A stretch of DNA of 64,000 nt, taken from contig NZ_QTUC01000001.1 in the NCBI RefSeq assembly GCF_003386795.1, forward strand, positions 2,170,001-2,234,000. Reading direction: 5' to 3'. The DNA comes from Thermasporomyces composti. GTDB lineage: Bacteria > Actinomycetota > Actinomycetes > Propionibacteriales > Actinopolymorphaceae. Shown here piece after piece: positions 52,798-61,284 of the stretch (positions are counted from its first letter, which is position 1; every line of letters starts with the position of its first letter). The notes beneath the pieces were generated by a model. The model was given only the letters and a program-made list of their open reading frames with translations, ran no database searches and was not told the origin of the DNA. The translations under genes and the position numbers were made by a program.

Positions 52798-53727
52798 ATG
52801 CCCGAGCTACCGGAGGTCGAGGCGCTGGTGGGCTTCCTACGCCAGGAGGCGGTCGGCCGGACTGTCACCAGGGTCCACGTGGTGGCGATCAGCGCCCTCA
52901 AGACCTTTCAACCGCCCATCGACGCGCTGGTCGGCCGCACCGTCACCGCTGTCGACCGGCACGGGAAGTTCCTCGACCTCACGGTCCGTCAGGCCCCTGG
53001 AGCCAGTACTGGTCCGGACGACGGGGGGTCGGACGACGGGGGGTCGGACGACGACCTGCACCTGGTCGTGCACCTGGCGCGAGCTGGCTGGCTGCGGTGG
53101 AGTACCTCGCTGAGCGAGAAGCCGCCCCGACCCGGCCGCAACAATCCGCTCGCGGTCCGCGTCCATCTCGGCGACGGCGTGGGATTCGACCTCACCGAGG
53201 CGGGCACCCAGAAGCGGCTCGCCTGCTACCTCGTCCCCGACCCGGCCGACGTCCCAGGCGTGGCTCGGCTCGGGCCCGACCCGCTCGCCGACGACTTCAC
53301 GCCGGAGCGGATGGCGGAGATCTTGACCGCTGCGGGCCGCGCCCAGCTCAAGGGGGTGCTCACCGACCAGGCGCGCCTCGCGGGAATCGGCAACGCCTAC
53401 TCCGACGAGATCCTCCACGCGGCCCGACTGTCGCCGTTCAAGCCGGCCAACGGCCTCGCGCCGGACCAGATCACCACCCTCTACGACGCAATACGCCGAG
53501 TGCTCTCCGAGGCGACCGAGCGTGCCCGTGGCTTGGCCGCGAAGGACCTCAAGTCGGAGAAGAAGACCAACCTGGCCGTGCACGGGCGCACCGGCCAGCC
53601 GTGCCCCGTCTGTGGTGACACCGTGCGTGAGGTCTCGTTCGCCGACTCCAGCCTGCAGTACTGCCCCACCTGCCAGACGGGAGGCAAGCCGCTGGCCGAC
53701 CGTCGGCTCTCGCGCCTGCTGAAGTAG
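52798..53727 (+). CDS. Fpg/Nei-family DNA glycosylase
   Basis: A 309-residue base-excision repair enzyme. The N-terminus MPELPEVE carries the catalytic proline (residue 2) and glutamate. The H2TH region reads LTDQARLAGIGNAYSDEILH, and the zinc finger CPVCGD...YCPTCQTGGK lies at about residues 265-300. An internal Asp/Gly-rich insertion (two and a half GGSDD units, near residues 73-86) sits in the N-terminal domain. It could be Fpg (8-oxoguanine) or Nei-like. The extended C-terminus after the finger favours an actinobacterial Nei-type paralogue. Confidence 0.93.
   Translation: MPELPEVEALVGFLRQEAVGRTVTRVHVVAISALKTFQPPIDALVGRTVTAVDRHGKFLDLTVRQAPGASTGPDDGGSDDGGSDDDLHLVVHLARAGWLRWSTSLSEKPPRPGRNNPLAVRVHLGDGVGFDLTEAGTQKRLACYLVPDPADVPGVARLGPDPLADDFTPERMAEILTAAGRAQLKGVLTDQARLAGIGNAYSDEILHAARLSPFKPANGLAPDQITTLYDAIRRVLSEATERARGLAAKDLKSEKKTNLAVHGRTGQPCPVCGDTVREVSFADSSLQYCPTCQTGGKPLADRRLSRLLK
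53016..53054 (+). repeat. 15-base tandem repeat within the glycosylase gene
   Basis: GGACGACGGGGGGTC occurs two and a half times, encoding DDGGS in frame in a surface-loop insertion. Confidence 0.9.
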
Positions 53728-53758
53728 CCGAACCCGGCTGCGATACTGTCGCCCTCCC

Positions 53759-55141
53759 ATGGCTGGTATCGCGGAGACCACCAACCAGGCGGACGGCAGG
53801 GCGGCGTCGGGCGCTTCCCTCGGCTCCGCGATGGTCGCGCTCACCGGAGCGCGGCTCGCCTCCGTGGCCGCCACGTTCCTCGCCGGAGTGGTCGCCGCGC
53901 GCCTGCTCGACCCAGCCGCCCTCGGCGCCGGCGGTGTCGGGCTGACGCTCGCCTGGGCGGTGGCCATCGTCGGCAACGGCGGGCTCAATATCGCCGCGAT
54001 CTACTTCCTCGGCCGCCGTCCACACGAGCGGTCCGCCGTCGTGGCCTACGTCCTGGCGCTGGCCGTGGGTGCCGGCCTGGTCGCCGCCGTCCTGACCGGA
54101 GCGCTGTCCCCTCTTGTCGGCGCCGTCGTCCTCGACACCGGCGAGCCGACGCTGTTCGTGGCGGCCGGCGTCCTGGCGGTCGCCACCATCGGCTACGAGG
54201 TGGCGGGCGCGCTGCTGCTCGGTCTGGAGCGCCGTCACGCATATGTGATGGCCGACGTCCTCCGCAGTGTGGCGACGCTGGGCTGCACCGTCGTGGTGGT
54301 GGGGCTCGTGGCCCGGACGTCGGCCGGCTACGTCCTCGCGACGGGCCTCGGCGTCGCGGTGCCCGCCGTCGTCGCACTGCTGGTGGTCCGTCGCGTCACC
54401 GGCTCGCTCCGACCGCGGTTCGATCGGGCGTTCTCCCGGGACGCGCTGCGCCTCGGACTGGCGGGCCAGGTCGGGAACGTGCTCACGTTCCTCAACCTGC
54501 GGCTCGACCTGCTGCTGGTCCCGGCTCTGCTGCGGCTCGACCTCGCCGGCGTCTACTTCGTCGCCACGAGGGTCGCCGAGGTCGTCGGGCAGGCGTCGAC
54601 GGCCGCGTCGTCCATGCTCTTCCCGCACGTCGCCGCGCAGGCCGACCATCGAGACACCGCCACGACCGAGCGCACGAGCCGGCTCACCCTGCTTGCGACG
54701 TTCGCGCTCGCGGTGGCCTTGGCGGTCGTGTCGCCGCTGGTCCTCGGCTGGTTCTTCGGTCCCACCTACCGCCGGGGCACTCTCACCTTGCTGATCCTGC
54801 TCGTGGCCATGTTGCCGCTGGCCGTGGCGCGGGTGTTGTCCGCCGACCTGAAGGGGCGCGGTCGGCCTGGCCTGGTCTCGATCGGGACCGGTGTCGGCGC
54901 GATCCTCACCGTCGTCGCCGACCTCGTGCTCATCCCGTTGCTCGGCATCGAGGGCGCGGCGCTGGCCTCTGTCGTCGCCTACGCCGGGACCGCCGCCGTG
55001 CTGCTCGGCTACTACCGACGCCTGACCGGTGGTCGGCTGCTCGCGTTGCTGCCGAGCGTCTCCGACGTCGCCGACGTCCTGCGGCTGGTGCGTGGGCGGC
55101 TGGGGCGCCGACGTGGCGCGGTCGAGGTGGAGTCCGCATGA
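53759..55141 (+). CDS. Polysaccharide/lipid flippase (MOP/Wzx type)
   Basis: A 460-residue membrane protein with 12 to 14 predicted membrane segments. Features such as GARLASVAATFLAGVVAARLL at the start and RLGLAGQVGNVLTFLNLRLD in the middle match oligosaccharide flippases of the MOP superfamily. It would transfer a lipid-linked repeat unit across the membrane. Its stop overlaps the start of the DUF5693 gene (ATGA), so it belongs to the flippase-DUF5693-csaB operon. Confidence 0.9.
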   Translation: MAGIAETTNQADGRAASGASLGSAMVALTGARLASVAATFLAGVVAARLLDPAALGAGGVGLTLAWAVAIVGNGGLNIAAIYFLGRRPHERSAVVAYVLALAVGAGLVAAVLTGALSPLVGAVVLDTGEPTLFVAAGVLAVATIGYEVAGALLLGLERRHAYVMADVLRSVATLGCTVVVVGLVARTSAGYVLATGLGVAVPAVVALLVVRRVTGSLRPRFDRAFSRDALRLGLAGQVGNVLTFLNLRLDLLLVPALLRLDLAGVYFVATRVAEVVGQASTAASSMLFPHVAAQADHRDTATTERTSRLTLLATFALAVALAVVSPLVLGWFFGPTYRRGTLTLLILLVAMLPLAVARVLSADLKGRGRPGLVSIGTGVGAILTVVADLVLIPLLGIEGAALASVVAYAGTAAVLLGYYRRLTGGRLLALLPSVSDVADVLRLVRGRLGRRRGAVEVESA

Positions 55142-57207
55142 CGGGGCCGCTGTCGTCCGGGTGCTCCCGTCCGCCCGTGCCCCTCCGACTCGTCGCTCTC
55201 GCGTGCCTGCTCGCGATCGCGCTCAGCGTTCCCGCGCTGCTGTCGCGCGTCGCCGCGGAACGCCAGGTCGACACGCTCGACGTCGCCCTCGTCGACTCCG
55301 CGCTGCGAACCTGGGAGGACGCCCGTGACGTGGGCGACCAGCGAGCGCTCGCCACGCGGTTGACGGACGCCGGCGTCCGCACCGTCGTCGTCGGCATGGT
55401 GTCGGTGAGCGAGCACCTCCAGAGCGGCGCGCTCGTCGCCGTGGTGGGGAGCGGACGGCGTGGACGAGGACCGGTGCCGAAGGAGCTCGCCGGGCCGGGG
55501 CCGGCGACGGTGCTGCGCGGCCGGACCGGCGACCAGGTCTTCGCGCGGGTGGTCGACGGTCTGCGCCGCGAGTTCGGCGATCGGGTGACCGTCGCCACGA
55601 GACCCTCCCCAGCCGGTCCGGTTCCCTACGTGCGGGTCGACGGGACCAAGGACGTCAGCGGCGTCTCGCTGGGATACGACGTCGACCGCCTGCGCCGGCT
55701 GGTGGCGGTGGGATTCCGGGTGGTCGTCGCGCTGCCCACCGCGGTCGAGTCCCGCCCGTCGTGGCTGCGGCGGGAGGTCGACCGCGCGGTCCGGCTCACC
55801 GGCAGCACCACGGTCCTGGCCCTCGGGCCCCTCCCCTTCGCCGACCGTCCGGCGGACGCGGCGGCGTTCGCGGAGTTCCTCGCCGCTCGACGCCTCGACC
55901 TGGCCGTGCCGGACCTCGGGCCGACACCCGGTGCCGCGCTCTACGCCGCGCGGCTGCCGGGTCGCATCGTGCGGGCGCACGTCGTTCCGGTGACCAGGCA
56001 GTCCGTGCGCGACCTGGACCGGCTGGTCGTCCGTGGGCATCGCGCCGGGAAGGAGCGCGGGGTCTCGCTGCTCGTCGTCCGGCCGTCGCCCGCGCTGTCA
56101 CCGGCGCGGGCGACCGACGGGGTGTCGGAGCTGGCCTCGCGGACCCGCGCCGAGCTGCCCGCCGGGCTCCGCGCCGGCCCGCCGACCGCCATGCCGGCGG
56201 TGGAGCCGGGCCTGGCGAGCCAGCTGGCGGCGTTCGGAGCGGCGCTCCTCGTCCTGGCTGTCGCGGGCGCCTGGCTGGTCGGGACGCCCGTGCCCTTCCC
56301 GACGGTCCTGAAACGACGAGCCTCGTCGGCCGGGCCGAGCCTGGAGTGGCGGGCCCTGCCGCGCGGTGCGGTCGCCGTGGTCTGGGCCGCGGTCGGCCTG
56401 ATCGGCGTCGGCGCGTTGGTGAGTGGGCGGCTTGTGCTGTGGCAGCTCGTCACTCTCGCCGTGGCCGTCGCCGGCGCCTCGCTCGGCGTGCTCGTGGCGC
56501 TCGGGATGAGCGAGCCGCCGGCGCCCCAGCGGCTGCCTCGGCGAACACTCGCCGCCTACGGGCTCGGGGTGCTGGTGGCCACGACGACCGGGCTCGTGGT
56601 CGCGGCCTTGGGCAGTCGGAGCGTCATGCTCGTGGGAGCGGTGCCGTTCCTCGGGGTCAAGGTGCTGCTGCTGGCGCCGCCGCTGGTCGTCGCGGTCGTC
56701 GGGGCGCTGCGCGTGGGGTCGGGAACGCCGCGCTGGACCGTCGACCTCGCGGCCGTGGCGCGTCGGGTCCGACCACATCACGTGCTCGCCGCCCTCGCCG
56801 TGCTGGGTGCTGCCGGCTACTACCTGGTCCGCTCGGGCAACTCGGGTATCGCGCCCGGGCCCGAGCTGTGGTTGCGGGACGCGCTGGACCAGGCGTTGTA
56901 CGTGCGACCACGGTTCAAGGAAGCGTTCCTCGGCTTCCCCGCGTTGGTGGTGGCGCTCGCCGGGCGCTGGACGACGCTGCCCCGATGGATGTGGGGTGCC
57001 GTGGCCGCCGTCGGGACGGCGTCGCTCGTGGACACCTTCGCTCACTTCCACATGCCGCTCGCGCTGGAGCTGCTGCGGTCGGCGTACTCGGTGGTGATTG
57101 GCTTGGTTGTCGGCTCGCTGATCGTCTGGTGGTGGCGGGGGCGTAAGAAGGATGCGGACGTCAGCGACGGCGCGGTTCGTTCACCAGCGGAGGTGTCGCC
57201 TTCGTGA
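55138..57207 (+). CDS. DUF5693 family membrane protein
   Basis: A 689-residue protein. A signal-anchor segment (17-38) is followed by an extracellular domain (about 40-360) of unknown function. About eight membrane segments follow (from LAAFGAALLVLAVAGAWLVG onward), including MLVGAVPFLGVKVLLLAPPL and RSAYSVVIGLVVGSLIVWWW. The conserved motif ELWLRDALDQALYVRPRFKE lies between late segments. DUF5693 proteins are usually encoded beside csaB, as here, and probably act in wall-polymer assembly or anchoring. The stop overlaps the csaB start (GTGA). Confidence 0.88.
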   Translation: MTGPLSSGCSRPPVPLRLVALACLLAIALSVPALLSRVAAERQVDTLDVALVDSALRTWEDARDVGDQRALATRLTDAGVRTVVVGMVSVSEHLQSGALVAVVGSGRRGRGPVPKELAGPGPATVLRGRTGDQVFARVVDGLRREFGDRVTVATRPSPAGPVPYVRVDGTKDVSGVSLGYDVDRLRRLVAVGFRVVVALPTAVESRPSWLRREVDRAVRLTGSTTVLALGPLPFADRPADAAAFAEFLAARRLDLAVPDLGPTPGAALYAARLPGRIVRAHVVPVTRQSVRDLDRLVVRGHRAGKERGVSLLVVRPSPALSPARATDGVSELASRTRAELPAGLRAGPPTAMPAVEPGLASQLAAFGAALLVLAVAGAWLVGTPVPFPTVLKRRASSAGPSLEWRALPRGAVAVVWAAVGLIGVGALVSGRLVLWQLVTLAVAVAGASLGVLVALGMSEPPAPQRLPRRTLAAYGLGVLVATTTGLVVAALGSRSVMLVGAVPFLGVKVLLLAPPLVVAVVGALRVGSGTPRWTVDLAAVARRVRPHHVLAALAVLGAAGYYLVRSGNSGIAPGPELWLRDALDQALYVRPRFKEAFLGFPALVVALAGRWTTLPRWMWGAVAAVGTASLVDTFAHFHMPLALELLRSAYSVVIGLVVGSLIVWWWRGRKKDADVSDGAVRSPAEVSPS

Positions 57208-58247
57208 GGCTGCTGCTCCTGGGCTACTTCGGCTTCGGCAACGCCGGCGACGAGGCGCTGCTCGCCGCCGAGGTGGAGGCCCTCCGATCGGTGCTCGGGC
57301 CGTCGACGGAGTTTCTGGTCGTGTCCGGCGATCCGGCGTACACCCAGGCGACACATGACCTCCCCGCCGTCTCGCGGACGGACGTCAAGGGTCTGGTCCG
57401 GGCCTTGGCCTGGTGCGACGGCGTGATCGCCGGTGGCGGGAGTCTTCTGCAGGACGTCACGAGCGCCCGCCCGGTCGCGTTCTACGCCGGCACGATGCTG
57501 GCGGCGCGGCTCGCCGGGAAACCGGTGTTCGTCTACGCACAGGGGTTGGGGCCGCTTCGGCGACGAATCAACCGCCGGCTGGCGGGCATGGCCTTGCGGT
57601 CGTCGACGTACGTCGCGGTGCGGGACGCCCAGTCCTTGGCGTTGGCGCACGACCTTGGGGCTCGCGGGGCTGAGCTGACGGCGGATCCGGTGCTGGGGTG
57701 GGGCGCGCTGGCCCCGGGTGACGGTGACCGGCTCGCGGTGGCGCTGCGTCCCTGGGACGGACTCGCGGAGTGGTTGCCGGTCGTGCGCGCCGTGCTCAGC
57801 GAGATGGCCCGCGAGGTCGAGGTCGTGCTGGTGCCGTTCCACGCCGGCCAGGACGTCGGCCTCGCTCGTGAGCTGGCGTCGGTGCTGCCGAACGCGACCG
57901 TGGTGGACTCGCGCCGCGCCGGCTATCGCGCCGCCATCGACGCCGTCGCCAGCGCACGCGCGGTCCTCGGGATGCGGCTGCACGCGCTCGTCGTGGCGGC
58001 CGCGGCGGGTCGCCCCTTCGTCGCCCTGTCCTACGACCCGAAGGTCAGCGCGTTCGCGACCTCGGTGGGGGCGCCCGTGGCCGCGACCCTGCCGGGTCCC
58101 GTGGACGTCGAAACGCTCGTCACGAGCCTTCGGAAGGCGTTGCAGGGACCAGACCAGTACTACCTGGAGCAGGTCGAGCGCCTGCGTGCGACAGCTCGGC
58201 GGCCTGCGCGGGAGGTCGCCGAGCGACTCGGTGGAGGCGACGGCTAG
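57204..58247 (+). CDS. csaB: Polysaccharide pyruvyltransferase CsaB
   Basis: A 347-residue cytoplasmic enzyme that adds a pyruvyl ketal to a cell-wall polysaccharide. Family motifs: LLLGYFGFGNAGDEALLAAE at the start, DGVIAGGGSLLQDVTSARPV, FVYAQGLGPLRR and GMRLHALVVAAAAGRPFVAL. CsaB products bind S-layer-homology (SLH) domains in Firmicutes. The GTG at 57204 overlaps the DUF5693 stop. It closes the operon. Confidence 0.93.
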   Translation: MRLLLLGYFGFGNAGDEALLAAEVEALRSVLGPSTEFLVVSGDPAYTQATHDLPAVSRTDVKGLVRALAWCDGVIAGGGSLLQDVTSARPVAFYAGTMLAARLAGKPVFVYAQGLGPLRRRINRRLAGMALRSSTYVAVRDAQSLALAHDLGARGAELTADPVLGWGALAPGDGDRLAVALRPWDGLAEWLPVVRAVLSEMAREVEVVLVPFHAGQDVGLARELASVLPNATVVDSRRAGYRAAIDAVASARAVLGMRLHALVVAAAAGRPFVALSYDPKVSAFATSVGAPVAATLPGPVDVETLVTSLRKALQGPDQYYLEQVERLRATARRPAREVAERLGGGDG

Positions 58248-58427
58248 GACGGGTCGGAGTCGGCCTCGGACGGGTCAGCGTCGGCGCGGTATCGCTTGCC
58301 CACGCCGTAGCCGCGCGAGGTGTCCACGCTTCGGGCGGCGTGTCCAGGAATCGGGCCTGCACGGCGAAGAGGTTGCAGGCACGCTTATCGTGACTACGAC
58401 GGGCAAGCAGCCGAGAACAGTAGGGTC

Positions 58428-60263
58428 ATGACAGAGCCGAACGAACCCGCCCCACCGCTGTCGCGGATGCGCTTCTCCTGGCAGCGCGGTACCGGACGGC
58501 CCGGCGTCGAGGACGTGCGGCCGGACGCGGAGGTGAGCGCGGCCGACGCGTGGCCCTCGTCGGCTGACGACGAGACGTACGACGCCGACGGGCACCCCGT
58601 CGGCGACGACGTCGAGGCCGAGGGCGATGCCGGCCTCGAGGTCGATGAGCCGGTGGACGGCTATGAGGACGGCTACCCGGGGGACGACTACCAGGGCGGC
58701 GTCGTCGCCGCGGACGCTCCCGACGCCGACGTCGACACCAACGTCGACGCCGTCGATCCGGATGCGTTCTCCCCAGAGGCGGGTGAGGTCGCCGATCTCG
58801 GCTATGGCGAGGCAGTCGACTATGGCGAGGCAGCCGACTACGCCGAGGCGGCCGAGGTCCCACCCGGTGACGTCGACACGGCTTTCTCCGACGTCCCAGC
58901 GTCCTCCGACGTCGCAGCGTCCTCCGACGTCGCAGCGTCCTCCGACGTCGCAGCGTCCCCCGACGTCCCGGGGTCCTACGACGTCCCAGAGTCGGAGGAC
59001 ACCCGAGGTTCGTACGACGTCGAGCACGACCTCGAGCAGGAGCTCGTCGAGGACCAGCTCGTCACCGACGAGCTGGACGTGGGGCCGGATCCCATCCAGT
59101 CGACCGAGCCAGCCGTCGACGCCCGGGCGGGTGCCGCGGCGAGTTCGGCATCCTCGGCAGCCTTGGCTGAACGCACGTCAGGACGACCTGAGCGCTCGTC
59201 GCGCCGCTCGGCGGCGTCCCGTCCCTCGTCGGCGACCGCGGCGGGACGGTTCGACGTGCCTCCACCTGGGGGGAGGTTCTCCGGAGGGCGTGGTGCGCAC
59301 ACCGCCGTCAAGGTCACCGTCGTCCTGTCGTCGTGCTTGGTCGCGGTCGGGATCGTCGCGTACCTGACGTTCTCGTTCGCCGTTTCCGTGATGCGGGAGA
59401 ACACCTACCGGCTGAGTGACGCCGACATCACCCGCTACCGGCTCAGCGAGTTCCCGTTGGAGCAAGCCGGCAGGTTCGCCGCCGACTACGCCCGCATCTG
59501 CCTCACCCACGACGCGGAGGACCCCCGGCAGCGGGAGGCGCTGCTCGCCCGCTACATCTCCGCGGGAACCGACGCGCGCTGCGGTTGGAACGGCGAGGGC
59601 GTGCAGTCGGTGATCGACGCGACCTGGACCGGCGAGTCCGAGCCGATCGACATCCCCGGTTACGCCGGGCACGCCCGCATGATGACCGTGCGGGTCCTCA
59701 CCAGCACCGGGAGCCGCTTCGTGACGGTCCCCGTCTACGTCGAGGACCTCGCGACCGGCGACGGCATGCGGATCATCGGCGATATCGGCGAGGTGCCGCA
59801 GCCCACGCTGGCCGACCCGAACACCATGCCCAAGCCGACCGCACCGGCGGCGGTGGACGCCGCCCTCGGTGAGGCCCTCACGCAGGGCGAGTTCTTCCAG
59901 CAGTTCTTCACCGCGTGGGGAGACTCCAATGGTCCGGCGCTGGAGCGGTTCATGACGCCGGACGCGACCGCTCGCACCCGGAGCGGGCTGGGCGGCGCGC
60001 TGACCGCGCCCACCGTCCGCCAGGCCCGCGTCTTCCTACCCAAGGGCGCTGACCTCACCGAGGGCAGCTTCGAGTGGAAGGTCGGCATGGTGGCCGAGGC
60101 CTGGGTCTGGGTCGACTGGCGCAGCCCCGGCGCGGGCGGCGAGGCCGTCGAGACGCGTGCGTACCGACTGCAGTTGGTGAAGACGACACAGGCCGCCAGT
60201 CCGAGTCAGGAGTGGGCGGTGCGGGATATTCGCGGTGGGGTCCCCGACCTCAAGGGAGGCTGA
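58428..60263 (+). CDS. TcpC-like conjugal transfer protein with long acidic N-tail
   Basis: A 611-residue inner-membrane protein. Residues 1-290 are acidic, Asp/Ser/Glu-rich and probably disordered, with several SDVAAS repeats at 153-182. One membrane segment (293-319, KVTVVLSSCLVAVGIVAYLT) leads to an extracellular region that looks like two TcpC/VirB8-type domains (about 325-460 and 475-611; QFFTAWGDSNGPALERFMTP). TcpC is a structural component of Gram-positive conjugation machines. It opens the transfer module, and the following genes are in the order expected. ATG 58428 is preceded by AACAGT and six bases. Confidence 0.8.
   Translation: MTEPNEPAPPLSRMRFSWQRGTGRPGVEDVRPDAEVSAADAWPSSADDETYDADGHPVGDDVEAEGDAGLEVDEPVDGYEDGYPGDDYQGGVVAADAPDADVDTNVDAVDPDAFSPEAGEVADLGYGEAVDYGEAADYAEAAEVPPGDVDTAFSDVPASSDVAASSDVAASSDVAASPDVPGSYDVPESEDTRGSYDVEHDLEQELVEDQLVTDELDVGPDPIQSTEPAVDARAGAAASSASSAALAERTSGRPERSSRRSAASRPSSATAAGRFDVPPPGGRFSGGRGAHTAVKVTVVLSSCLVAVGIVAYLTFSFAVSVMRENTYRLSDADITRYRLSEFPLEQAGRFAADYARICLTHDAEDPRQREALLARYISAGTDARCGWNGEGVQSVIDATWTGESEPIDIPGYAGHARMMTVRVLTSTGSRFVTVPVYVEDLATGDGMRIIGDIGEVPQPTLADPNTMPKPTAPAAVDAALGEALTQGEFFQQFFTAWGDSNGPALERFMTPDATARTRSGLGGALTAPTVRQARVFLPKGADLTEGSFEWKVGMVAEAWVWVDWRSPGAGGEAVETRAYRLQLVKTTQAASPSQEWAVRDIRGGVPDLKGG
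58886..58975 (+). repeat. 18-base tandem repeat in the TcpC-like gene
   Basis: CTCCGACGTCGCAGCGTC and near copies form five units, three of them identical, encoding SDVAAS in frame. Confidence 0.9.
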
Positions 60264-60290
60264 CGTATGCGCCCTCGACACCAGCTATCC

Positions 60291-60318
60291 CGCCTGTCGG
60301 GGCCAGCCGCGACAGGCG
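60291..60318 (+). terminator. Intraoperonic hairpin between TcpC-like gene and pilin-like gene
   Basis: CGCCTGTCG pairs perfectly with CGACAGGCG around a 10-base loop, ahead of the pilin-like gene. No U-tract follows, so it could be an RNA stabiliser or attenuator rather than a terminator. Confidence 0.55.
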
Positions 60319-60352
60319 CTCGACGTGGATGACGTGAGGAAGGTAGACCGAG

Positions 60353-60622
60353 ATGAGCCAACACGTTGTGGCATCCGGTACGTCGCAGCTCGAAGCGTTC
60401 TTCGCGCGGATCGAGGGTCTGCTGACCGGTGTGGCCGTGGGCGCGCTGACCGTCGCCATCATCATCATCGGCTTCAAGATCATGTTCGCCATCCGCAGCG
60501 GTGACAATGTCCGGATGGCGATCCAGAACATGGGTGTCGTGGCGTTCGCGGCACTCCTCATCGGTGGAGCCTCCGGCATCGCCGCCCTGCTCAACGCGAT
60601 CGGGCGACAGATCGGCGGGTGA
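60353..60622 (+). CDS. Small two-helix membrane protein (VirB2/pilin-like)
   Basis: An 89-residue protein from ATG 60353 with GAGGAAGG about nine bases upstream. Two hydrophobic segments (residues 23-46 and 58-83) flank a short charged loop (IRSGDNVRM). Size, topology and position between TcpC-like and TcpE/VirB4-like genes fit a pilin-type or membrane subunit of conjugation systems. No catalytic motif is present. The 158 bases after it contain no convincing gene. Confidence 0.7.
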   Translation: MSQHVVASGTSQLEAFFARIEGLLTGVAVGALTVAIIIIGFKIMFAIRSGDNVRMAIQNMGVVAFAALLIGGASGIAALLNAIGRQIGG

Positions 60623-60780
60623 CCGGCCGGCCGCGACGGCGCGAGCCGCTCGTGGTGGTGCCCCGGGTGGAGGAAACGCCGGGGTCACGATCATGATCGG
60701 TCCACGCGATCGAGCGGCCGGGTCGAGACGCGGGCGAGGCGGCGAGGTGGGAGCGACGACGTGGCAGGGAGGTGGAGCCG

Positions 60781-61284
60781 GTGACGGAGACGTCGAACGG
60801 TCAGTACATCGCGTTCGACTACACCGACCTCGAGCGTCGACGGAAGAAGCTGTGGAACCTCGCGGAAGGCGTTCCCCTCACCGTCATCGGTGGAATCGAC
60901 CTCCGCGCTCTCGTGGTCGCCGGCACGGTCTTCCTCGGGTTGCTGGGCCTGGTCTTGGTGTTGTCACCGGTGCTGCCCGTCGTCGAGTTCGACCTCTGGT
61001 CCATCCTCGTCAGCCTCGGTATCGCGGTGACCCTCTACATCACCTGGCCGCGGCGCTGGCGCAACGGCCTCACCACCGAGCAGAACCTCCTCGTCGCAGC
61101 GGACTACCTCTTCCTGCAGCCACGCCGCATCCACGGGCTCGCCGCCGACGTCGAGCCGGACGTCGTCCAGTGGCGGGTCATCCTCTGGCATCCGGTCCAC
61201 CCTCGGTGGCATGGCGAGCTGTCCGCGGCTCGCGAGGTCCGCGCCGGTCGGCTCATCCGACCTGTTGAGGAGTCGGTTCGATGA
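60781..61284 (+). CDS. TcpE/PrgI-like conjugation membrane protein
   Basis: A 167-residue protein from GTG 60781 with GGAGG eight bases upstream. Two adjacent membrane segments (about 47-65 and 72-90; VVAGTVFLGLLGLVLVLSPV, LWSILVSLGIAVTLYITW) are followed by a soluble tail. It resembles the small two-helix proteins that accompany VirB4-type ATPases. It overlaps the ATPase gene by four bases (ATGA). The precise family (TcpE, PrgI or SCO6880-associated) is uncertain. Confidence 0.7.
   Translation: MTETSNGQYIAFDYTDLERRRKKLWNLAEGVPLTVIGGIDLRALVVAGTVFLGLLGLVLVLSPVLPVVEFDLWSILVSLGIAVTLYITWPRRWRNGLTTEQNLLVAADYLFLQPRRIHGLAADVEPDVVQWRVILWHPVHPRWHGELSAAREVRAGRLIRPVEESVR

Noticed and set aside
60619-60696. 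25-codon frame starting GTG that overlaps the stop of the pilin-like gene
   Set aside because: The four-base overlap is suggestive, but the peptide is very short, basic and without features. It cannot be separated from chance.
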